Shown one piece after another: positions 59,801 to 64,000 of a stretch of 64,000 bases of DNA. The position numbers and the translations under genes were made by a program. The stretch is from Paragonimus westermani (lineage: Eukaryota; Platyhelminthes; Trematoda; Plagiorchiida; Troglotrematidae). Where the stretch lies: the NCBI GenBank assembly GCA_008508345.1, contig QNGE01002690.1:42072-106071 (forward strand). Direction: 5' to 3'. How positions within the stretch are numbered: the stretch's first letter is position 1; the number at the start of each line of letters is the position of its first letter. The notes beneath the pieces were generated by a model. That model saw nothing but the letters and a program-made list of their open reading frames with translations, had not been told where the DNA came from and did not search any database.

Positions 59801-62074
59801 CATGCAGTTTCAACTCATCTTCTAAAGTGAAGACATAACACACGCTCAAACATCACACGTGTACAGCACATCAAACCGCAATTCAGGTAATGTGTACAAA
59901 ACATGTGTTAGAATCGCCAAGGAGACGAATGCATAAATTGAAAATCAAGCGTTTAAGCGCCAAAAAAAGTTTCAAAAGCCCGAAGAATTCAACTCACATC
60001 CGCTCTAGGTATCTGCAAAATATGAGTCATGATCGCCTGCAAAACAAACAGGAAAGCAGTTGAAAACAGAACGGGTGATGTTCAAGAGACAGGATTACAA
60101 TCAAGGAAACAGTATTCATCGTACCACAGAATAATTCGGTTTGCTTCAGTTAAAACATACGGGATGAAATATATATCAACTTGTCCACGGGAATTGGACG
60201 CTGAATAGCTGATTATCACCGGTCTTGCGAGAGACGAATAGATAAAAGTATTCAATACAGACACACCATTACACAGGAAGGACTATTACGTACGGGGTCG
60301 TTCGTAATCGATGGACTAGTTGATCGCACATTTCATAACCAGACTCACGATGCCAACGAACATCAAATAGTGACCACGTCGGGATCTGGGTGCGTTAATC
60401 AACGGCGGATACAGTGGCCCATAGAAGCTAAGTCAGCCTTAAACAATGCTCATGAACGATTAGCCCACCTGGTGTGCGTTAGCTAGCAATCGTGAAGACA
60501 GTAACGTTTTGTGTGAGGTAGCAACCATGCAACTGACCAACAAGGTAAAAGCAACCCAAAGCCATAAAACGTGGAAACCGTCAAACCATCCAACCTAATA
60601 ACAGCTATCATGAGCTCGGGGTATCCACTAATTTATAAATTTGCGCAGCACCAGGAAGATCCATGAAAGTTCTGTACTTCCAGGTCCTCTATTATGAAGT
60701 GCCTGCTATTAATTAGGCAAACAGTTCGCCAATTCACATCCCCTGCGAAACAAAACACGGGCCCCGACGACCTGTAGAAAGTAATACAGAACCTTTCTGG
60801 CTGGTTAACAGCTTGAGATAAACAATGATTATGTTCGAATTTAATATACTACTGCTCGTTTACTTATACCATTTAAAAGTTGGAATTTAGAAATGTCGTA
60901 ATTCACTTGTGTTTTAGACACCATGTGAAAAAACTACGAGTCCAAAAAATTGGTAAAAATCAACAACGAAAGTTCTCTTGCAAGCTCAAGAAAAAACAAC
61001 TAAAACGAGCGCAAAAGAGGAATATACGTGCGATTTTTTCGCAATCGGTCTGAATACAAGAGTATGAAGATCCTGTATCATACAGTACAGTCTCACTTAT
61101 GTGCTGTAACCCGCGCGGTTTAAAATTCATTAGTCACATTTCCCCATTAACTACACTGCTACAAACTAGTCGGAGGGTGCGTTGACTAAACAACAATGAC
61201 CGTCTTACACTCCCGCACACAACAAACCGACCTCAATACCATCGACAAAACAGCATAAGAACTGACATAAGGGTAAAAAACCGAAACTATCCTTCCACGG
61301 ATGACAAATTCAATACACTTTCGGTACGTGTAAAACACCAGCTGTGGTTCCGGAATAGCGACAATGGCGTCAATAGCGACACCAATGAAAATCACTCGCA
61401 TAACGGAACTACTCCAAACACATCCCCATTTTCTACCCAGAAATGGAGATCTAGGGGCGAATTAACGAGATATAAAAACAGTAGACAATCCAAATGGAGA
61501 TTTTGAAATGCCACAAAAAATCCGTGTGACAAATCCAGGGTAGGCAAACACACTGTTAACATCATTCTGTAAGACGGAAAACCAATTCAAAATTACAACT
61601 GGCACATGAAAAATGAGACATAACTCACGTTTGTATATTCAAATCCACTATTTGTAAGCATGAACACCTTCGCGCCATTGCTCCTCAAACTGATATCAGA
61701 TAAAAGGAAGGTATGATATCGTACAGATAACATCACGAAATGAAAGCATTGGCATTAAATGCAGCATTCGGAAGGCACATATACTAGATCAATGGATACT
61801 TGAATAGCAGAATCATCAAGACTTCTGGCATTATACTGATGGCAAGAATTGAAGGAAAACAAGCAAGCACCGATCAGTCGAGACCGTACAAGAAAACTTA
61901 AGTTTACAAACGAATGTCTAAGACAATGCAGTAAGCACAACATGCTAGTTCAGATAGACGGTTGCATAACTGCAGACAGCGATGAACCACATACCGGTCG
62001 AGAAGACTGCACAGCCTATTATCCTGATCCAAGTAACGATATAGATCTGCAACTGTGTGTCGCTTCAGTTCATC
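34851..62074 (-). CDS. NT5C2: Cytosolic purine 5'-nucleotidase (cN-II), 3' part of a spliced gene
   Basis: Multi-exon gene on the minus strand. The product should be the cytosolic IMP/GMP-preferring 5'-nucleotidase of the HAD superfamily, which removes the phosphate of purine monophosphates and can transfer it to nucleosides. Seen: motif [10 protein letters not shown] (catalytic Thr, human T249), motif [17 protein letters not shown] (human D351 and D356), the FADLYSF and MLMPHESTV region near the C-terminus, and the helical DELKRHTV block before motif II. Motif I (DxDYT) and all upstream exons lie beyond 64 kb. Nine exon blocks join with matching phase except at 59.05-59.23 kb, where motif III should be. 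Introns of up to 9.5 kb are loaded with SINE, LINE and PLE copies. Family certainty is high; exact ends of some exons are not. Confidence 0.93.
35696..35788 (+). mobile_element. SINE tail fragment in the last NT5C2 intron
   Basis: CTCTAGTCCACTTGAATGC, GTGAGTGAAGTTCAACTTAC and CAACTACTCATCAGTA match the 3' part of the hammerhead SINE (last bases of the ribozyme plus tail). Antisense to the gene. Confidence 0.65.
35950..36168 (-). CDS. NT5C2: NT5C2 exon, C-terminal core helices
   Basis: Acceptor TTTGTTAG, then GT completing a glycine codon. It encodes [33 protein letters not shown] and [13 protein letters not shown], strongly like the human region SRQTLFASQV to MPHESTVEH. The donor chosen is GTGAGT after CAAAAAC (exon end 35950), which leaves one base and keeps frame with the last exon. 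Without that donor the frame would read on to a stop at 35876. Confidence 0.92.
36488..36542. repeat. Perfect 22-bp inverted repeat built from SINE tail sequence
   Basis: Arms 36488-36509 and 36521-36542 are exact reverse complements around an 11-base loop (GGTTTATTTTC). Each arm is the terminal string of the hammerhead SINE (CCCCGACTACTCATCAGT and its complement), so two SINE ends lie tail to tail. It is inside an NT5C2 intron, close to the one undetermined base (N, 36580). Confidence 0.93.
36576..36630 (+). mobile_element. SINE tail fragment after the inverted repeat
   Basis: CTGCGATCAAATGTGAGTGA and GGTCAACTTGAAAATAAAC match the SINE tail. The N at 36580 falls where the family has G. Its 5' part is absent. 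Confidence 0.7.
37391..37448 (-). CDS. NT5C2: NT5C2 exon, 58 bases
   Basis: Acceptor TTGTTATCAG, donor GTGAGT. It reads [19 protein letters not shown] plus one base of a glycine codon, matching the human MDMCYGMMGSLFRSG region. It joins in phase to both neighbours. Confidence 0.88.
38150..39425 (-). mobile_element. LINE retrotransposon of a second family, decayed
   Basis: Minus-strand landmarks in order: [14 protein letters not shown] (about 39400), [20 protein letters not shown] (about 39235), [14 protein letters not shown] (about 39080, the GVKQGCVLAPTL motif), [11 protein letters not shown] (about 38750), [10 protein letters not shown] (38560) and [14 protein letters not shown] (about 38430). 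The catalytic YxDD is not recognisable between 38984 and 39060. Several frame changes. The FVDLTKAFD/GVKQGC style differs from the LINEs at 21.7 and 23.8 kb. It begins where the neighbouring PLE ends. Confidence 0.88.
39425..40585 (-). mobile_element. Penelope-like element of a second family, 3' half
   Basis: The minus strand carries [12 protein letters not shown] (end of the GIY-YIG domain, about 39880), then [15 protein letters not shown], and [16 protein letters not shown] and [15 protein letters not shown] [12 protein letters not shown] near 39655, the typical PLE C-terminus. Upstream frames (40250-40585) are only weakly PLE-like. The 3' non-coding end has CTGATGATGAATAACCGAAA at about 39448-39467, which resembles a hammerhead core with an 8-9 base spacer. 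Both ends are broken. Confidence 0.78.
40575..40680 (-). mobile_element. Decayed hammerhead SINE head
   Basis: On the minus strand: box B-like GGAATTCAAGTCCCG, then TATGCACTACGGACGAG, an AACAAGAGC helix II side and AAAA in place of GAAA (about 40575-40617). The SINE order is kept but the core is mutated, so the ribozyme is dead. Confidence 0.6.
40686..41817. other. NT5C2 intron sequence, nothing recognised
   Basis: Part of the 7.4-kb intron. No repeat or exon recognised on either strand. Confidence 0.4.
41818..41860. repeat. (AT)n microsatellite, 43 bases
   Basis: Uninterrupted alternating TA from 41818 to 41860, inside an NT5C2 intron. The DNA after it reads, on the minus strand, as a tRNA-like box B (see 41960-42050), so this may be the 3' tail of a SINE. 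Confidence 0.95.
41960..42050 (-). other. tRNA-like box B region, possible second SINE family
   Basis: The minus strand has GGTTCGAATCCGCCACC, an excellent box B, about 100 bases before the (AT)n tract. I cannot find a convincing box A. Similar isolated box B strings occur at about 44545-44620 (minus, TGGTTCGAATGCCGG) and 56500 (plus, GGGTTCGAGTTC). Could be chance or old pol III-derived repeats. Confidence 0.3.
42060..44840. other. NT5C2 intron sequence with a (GTA)5 tract
   Basis: Holds a (GTA)5 run at 43944-43958 and short unrecognised frames (43226-43555, 43983-44261). No transposon of the families above is visible. Confidence 0.4.
44842..44902 (-). CDS. NT5C2: NT5C2 exon, 61 bases
   Basis: Acceptor TTCGTTGCAG, donor GTAAGC. 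The first base completes an arginine codon, then [20 protein letters not shown], matching human [20 protein letters not shown]. In phase with the exons on both sides. Confidence 0.88.
45940..46180 (+). mobile_element. Small LINE 3' fragment
   Basis: One frame reads [12 protein letters not shown] (compare LRWLGHVLRM), [10 protein letters not shown] and [10 protein letters not shown] (compare HRALFAD and VRDGQ), so it is the C-terminal domain of the LINE family seen at 21.7 and 29.5 kb. Heavily mutated; antisense in an NT5C2 intron. Confidence 0.7.
46693..46733 (-). ncRNA. Hammerhead-like motif at PLE 3' end
   Basis: TTACGA, CGGATGA (consensus CTGATGA), GAGTAAAC, GAAG (consensus GAAA), TGTTAGCA, TA, TCGCAA. 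Two core changes make it inactive, and five of six outer-helix positions still pair. It differs from its partner at 48857-48897 although the DNA beside it is identical between the two. Confidence 0.45.
46732..47258. repeat. Left arm of a 527-bp perfect inverted repeat
   Basis: Reverse complement of 48332-48858; I found no mismatch when reading both arms. Spacer 1073 bp. It covers the GIY-YIG region and 3' non-coding tail of the PLE. Confidence 0.95.
48332..48858. repeat. Right arm of the 527-bp perfect inverted repeat
   Basis: Exact reverse complement of 46732-47258. Identity stops at 48859, two bases inside the outer helix of the hammerhead-like motif, and the following sequence is still homologous but clearly diverged. 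Confidence 0.95.
48857..48897 (+). ncRNA. Hammerhead-like motif at PLE 3' end, best-preserved copy
   Basis: TTGCGA, CTGATGA, AAATAAAC, GAAA, TATTAACG, TA, TCGCAA. The outer helix TTGCGA/TCGCAA pairs at all six positions and both core boxes fit the consensus exactly. UA before the cut is permitted (UH rule). Helix II is almost absent (8-base spacer), which is the weak point of the assignment. Confidence 0.55.
49307..49529 (-). CDS. NT5C2: NT5C2 exon with HAD motif IV
   Basis: Acceptor TTTTTGTAG, then GA completing a codon. It reads [18 protein letters not shown], then [14 protein letters not shown] with the two metal- and phosphate-site aspartates, [15 protein letters not shown] and [16 protein letters not shown]. 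Donor GTTTGT. This is the strongest evidence for the gene's identity: the [13 protein letters not shown] block is a cN-II signature. It is also the longest exon in the window. Confidence 0.96.
49530..51006. other. NT5C2 intron sequence, nothing recognised
   Basis: Start of a 9.5-kb intron. No repeat or exon recognised. Confidence 0.4.
52620..52795 (+). mobile_element. Hammerhead SINE fragment inside duplication copy 2
   Basis: Identical by eye to the copy at 28735-28910. Antisense to NT5C2, so the NT5C2 transcript carries its complement, not the ribozyme. Confidence 0.85.
52632..52676 (+). ncRNA. Hammerhead ribozyme, intact core
   Basis: Same sequence as 28747-28791: CTGACGA, GCTCT-AATA-AGAGC, GAAA, TC at 52669-52670. 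On the strand opposite to the host gene. Confidence 0.83.
53380..53865 (+). mobile_element. LINE 3' fragment in duplication copy 2
   Basis: Duplicate of the first part of the LINE at 29495-30160 ([23 protein letters not shown]), cut off at the end of the repeat unit. Confidence 0.82.
53866..55143. other. NT5C2 intron sequence, nothing recognised
   Basis: No repeat family or exon recognised. A short (TCTA)n run lies at about 55128-55143, next to the SINE end. Confidence 0.4.
55144..55368 (-). mobile_element. Hammerhead SINE, minus strand, ribozyme mutated
   Basis: On the minus strand: GAGGTCAATGGCGCAGTGG (box A), GGCCGGAGTTGCAGTCCCTG (box B region), the hammerhead block and the start of the tail. 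Near-identical to 57891-58115 over about 225 bases. Sense to NT5C2, so its RNA is part of the NT5C2 pre-mRNA. Confidence 0.88.
55220..55264 (-). ncRNA. Hammerhead ribozyme with mutated core
   Basis: CTGACGA and the helix III palindrome ACTCGAGT are intact, but the GAAA box reads AAAA (the essential G12 is A) and helix II has one mismatch (GCTCT with AGAAC). Cleavage should be abolished or very weak. Confidence 0.75.
55378..55500 (+). mobile_element. SINE 3' half, plus strand
   Basis: Begins inside the hammerhead (GCGAAACTCGAATCTAGTGC; CTGANGA missing) and continues through the tail (GGAAAGTCTGTGGGAATGCA, then GATGACCTTCAGTTTGTAAA). It lies head to head with the minus copy about 10 bases away. 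Confidence 0.75.
55501..57621. other. NT5C2 intron sequence, nothing firm
   Basis: A box B-like GGGTTCGAGTTC near 56505 and a box A-like TGGCGCAGTCAATAAGG near 56923 may be remains of pol III-derived repeats. No exon or known transposon visible. Confidence 0.35.
57622..57740 (+). mobile_element. SINE tail fragment
   Basis: GGCTTGAAAGTCTATCTGAA and GCCGCGATCAATTGTAAGTA match the SINE tail after the ribozyme. The ribozyme itself is missing. Confidence 0.65.
57846..58115 (-). mobile_element. Hammerhead SINE, apparently full length, minus strand
   Basis: Complete order on the minus strand: GAGGTCAGTGGCGCAGTGG, box B region, hammerhead block (57967-58011), tail with GATGTTCAATG, and terminal CCCTACTACTCGCCGATG. 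About 270 bases, useful as a length estimate for the family. Almost identical to 55144-55368, yet the flanks differ, so the two are separate insertions of one subfamily. Confidence 0.88.
57967..58011 (-). ncRNA. Hammerhead ribozyme with the same mutated core
   Basis: Same two changes as the copy at 55220-55264 (AAAA for GAAA; AGAAC in helix II), so the mutation was present in the shared source element. Confidence 0.75.
59054..59167 (-). CDS. NT5C2: NT5C2 exon, start uncertain (could extend to 59230)
   Basis: The frame reads [19 protein letters not shown], then [18 protein letters not shown], like the human FFGEGTVLRQVDTKTGKL stretch. With donor GTATAA after AGAC it leaves one base and joins the 49.3-kb exon in phase. 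The distance from the conserved Val to GKD is then 41 residues, exactly as in human. The 5' side is unclear. Acceptor TTCAG gives 59167. A better acceptor (TCTTTTATAG) at 59231 opens a different frame reading [16 protein letters not shown], which looks like human FDLILVDARKP and starts in the right phase. One base would be missing between the two frames. Confidence 0.65.
59998..60036 (-). CDS. NT5C2: NT5C2 micro-exon, 39 bases
   Basis: Acceptor TTTGTTTTGCAG, donor GTGAGT. It reads [13 protein letters not shown], equivalent to human KIMTYLFDFPHG, directly after motif II. Phase 0 on both sides. Both splice sites are strong. Confidence 0.8.
61629..61689 (-). CDS. NT5C2: NT5C2 exon with HAD motif II
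   Basis: Acceptor CTGATATCAG, donor GTGAGT. After one base completing Arg it reads [20 protein letters not shown], equivalent to human MKEVGKVFLATNSDYKYTD. The catalytic threonine (human T249) is present. Confidence 0.93.
61995..62074 (-). CDS. NT5C2: NT5C2 exon, first one visible in the window
   Basis: Acceptor GCGTTTACATCAG, donor GTATGT. It reads [20 protein letters not shown] and LCSLLD, plus two bases of Arg, equivalent to human [26 protein letters not shown]. Starts in phase 0. Preceding exons must lie beyond 64 kb, because none can be seen in 62.1-64 kb. Confidence 0.9.
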
Positions 62075-62619
62075 CTGATGTAAACGCAATAGGGAAAAAA
62101 ATAACAGCTCACAAATATTCAGGGTTGCGTATCAAGGAAAATCACTGGCTGCTTTAGAGTACAACAGAGTAGAGGGTACTAGAGTAGAAATCAAATAATT
62201 CGCTGGCTGAATAAACTTATTCACTGTATGTACGCAACGGTGGGGAATGTCGACAACTTGATGAACGGGGAAAAAATGTGCCGCGTAAATTCGCCATGCC
62301 AGCTCTCATATCAATAGATAACTTTAGTCAGTTTGTTTAAATTAAGTTAATAGCTAAAAGAATGAAGACGCAAACCTTTCACGACACGAATACAAGCTTT
62401 CGACCACTACGCTTTTAGTCACGTGTTTAACGTCTGCCATTAGTCAGGGCAGATGAACAGACATTATAATAACGGCCCGGAGCCTAGCAAGAAGGTGCTG
62501 TGGCTCATGTCACTACCCATGTCAGCAGTGACGTAAAATATCCTGAAGAATAAACGTTACTGGAAGGATTAAAATGTAACACAAGTAGATCAGACGCAAC
62601 AACTAAAAACGATTTGGAT
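62075..62619. other. NT5C2 intron sequence, nothing recognised
   Basis: Read on the minus strand for an upstream exon (human VRDAVDWVHYKG region); none found. Confidence 0.45.
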
Positions 62620-63630
62620 GCACGTACGCCATTGACTGCGCCACATTACCGTTACGTATTACTCTTCTAGTCAGCGATTCAAGTGACCAATAAAACCCCA
62701 GTCGGGCTAGACACACCTACCCACTTTGCTCAGTGGAACAATTAAGGCGTTCATACGTCGCGACCACGTTGTTGCTTGACCACCACGCGGTTTCGCCCTA
62801 CTGCTTGTGGTCTCACTCCATAGTGCCCGGTACAAAAAACACCCAGCTGATGTACAGAGTAAATGACCTAAACATCGCAAGCTGTGCGGCGTGAATAGCT
62901 GGTCAATTGGCCGTGCGTCCCAAACGTTCTGGAATGCGCCGACAAACAGTCATATTGATGATGCGATCAGTCCACTTGATATGGGTTAACTGACGGAGAG
63001 AACCATGGTCAATCGCAGCAAGTCTGCCAATATCTTCGTCGTGGACAGGCCACGCCTCCAAAACACCGGGCAGAATTGAACGCACATAAGCGTTTGACGC
63101 CATCCCTTTCTGAGAAAACCACACGTTTCTTGACGCCACAGGTGAGGGAGGTTAGTAAAAGTATCCCATGCCTTTGCCATTCTTGCTGATATCGCATCAG
63201 TAATATTGCAGGCTGATGAGATAGTGTTATTCAACTATGCGAGACTGTCCATCGTCTCCTGTGGACCGCCTGTAATAAAGGAGGTAGGAGTGTAAATGCG
63301 GCAGTCTTGAGGCATCACTTAGCATTTTGAAGGTGTGAAGTGCATTCCATACACACCATGCCGGTCACTTGCCTTGTTTAGCAAGGTCTGCATGTCTACG
63401 GCAGAGGGGTTAAGTAAGAAGATGTTATCCGCACACTCCATGTTGGTAAATCTAGCCCCAGGAGAATCGGTATGCTGCATAAGTTTATAGCAGTGTATGA
63501 GAGCTCGAGGTAGACTGAGAATCTGCACAGTTCCGTTCAGTGCTCCTGACAGCGACACCAGTCCACAAACTTCACTCAGTTTGAGATTTGAGGTAGAACT
63601 AACTTGCCAGCGAGTTTGTATCCACAACCT
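62620..63630 (-). mobile_element. LINE fragment, catalytic motif destroyed
   Basis: The minus strand reads FTNMECADNIFLLNP (about 63440; YADD has become CADN), MQTLLNKASDRHGVYGMHFT, then ISSACNITDAISARMAKA (about 63190), AWPVHDEDIGRL, HIKWTDRI and a decayed LGHVLRM part near 62850. It matches the 23.8-kb LINE best (LNKVSDRTGLYGMHLAPSKC). The 5' end is cut off near 63630. It lies sense to NT5C2 in an intron or just upstream. Confidence 0.85.
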
Positions 63631-63941
63631 TCAGAATTTGGCTTCTCTGCGGTAGACTGGGTGACTGAGGTTCACCGGGTACACACAACTAAAGAGTGGC
63701 AATGAACGTAGAATCGATTGTGTGCTTCCGATTACATTTGACCACACTTCTTAAACTGATGTAAGAAACATCTAAATGAGATGAGATGTGCTCGTGATTA
63801 GCAAAAATGCATTCAATGATCACAAAAGACATAACATTGTTAGTATTTCCGAAACTTAGACAGAACGGTTTTGCGAAAACATATTGTGCCCTGTGTTGTT
63901 GATCATGATTAAGTAAATCCTTGATTAAGCCACACCAGTGT

Positions 63942-64000
63942 GGCTTCGTAGCTCAGCCGGTAGAGCGCTTGCCGTGTTGAGACATGCTGTGTCTGTCGCT
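63942..64000 (+). tRNA. tRNA-like 5' part, cut by the window edge
   Basis: GGCTTCGTAGCTCAGCCGGT and AGAGCGCTTGCC give a classic acceptor start and D arm (box A TAGCTCAGCCGG). The next bases (GTGTTGAGACATGC) do not fold into a normal anticodon arm, so this is more likely the head of a tRNA-derived repeat or a pseudogene than a working tRNA. The rest lies outside the window. Confidence 0.4.

Noticed and set aside
61510..61567. Possible NT5C2 exon reading [12 protein letters not shown] after a good acceptor (CCGTCTTACAG)
   Set aside because: The micro-exon at 59998-60036 ([13 protein letters not shown]) matches the protein better, fits phase 0 and has strong sites on both sides. The 61.5-kb candidate has no good donor in range.
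1..64000. CRISPR array, bacterial operon, prophage or plasmid features
   Set aside because: No spaced direct repeats of suitable size, no ribosome-binding-site-led gene runs; a spliced gene and retroelements show this is eukaryotic DNA.

Overview
This looks like nuclear DNA of a parasitic flatworm, most likely a trematode. That is inferred from three things. The only recognisable gene is a spliced animal-type gene with short exons and kilobase introns. The repeats are Penelope-like elements (PLEs) and LINEs of the kinds common in flukes. A tRNA-derived SINE carries a hammerhead ribozyme, as the schistosome Sm-alpha SINE does. There are no operons, no bacterial signals and no CRISPR.

The gene: the minus strand from about 62.07 kb down to 34.66 kb carries the C-terminal part of cytosolic purine 5'-nucleotidase (cN-II, NT5C2). 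Nine exon blocks can be placed (61995-62074, 61629-61689, 59998-60036, about 59054-59167, 49307-49529, 44842-44902, 37391-37448, 35950-36168, 34851-34984), with a poly(A) signal at 34683-34688. Splice phases agree at every junction except around 59.05-59.23 kb. The 5' exons, including catalytic motif I, lie beyond the right edge.

Region by region: 1-18.6 kb is almost gene-free and holds decayed SINEs, one SINE with an intact hammerhead core (7.35 kb) and one PLE remnant (8.6-9.6 kb). 18.6-26.5 kb is a transposon cluster of four PLE fragments and two LINE fragments in both orientations. 27.16-29.98 kb is the first copy of a 2.8-kb direct repeat; its second copy (51.01-53.87 kb) lies inside an NT5C2 intron. 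30.2-34.6 kb has nothing recognisable. From 34.66 kb rightward everything lies inside NT5C2: SINE pieces, a LINE plus a PLE (38.15-40.6 kb), an (AT)n tract, a LINE scrap (46 kb), a head-to-head PLE pair with identical 527-bp arms (46.7-48.9 kb), SINEs at 55 and 58 kb, and a LINE at 62.6-63.6 kb. The last 59 bases look like the start of a tRNA or tRNA-derived repeat.

The most interesting signal is the set of self-cleaving-RNA motifs. The SINE family carries a type I hammerhead core with a palindromic helix III. Independently, the 3' ends of the main PLE family carry a compact hammerhead-like block whose outer helix is kept paired by different bases in different copies. All transposon copies seen are broken.
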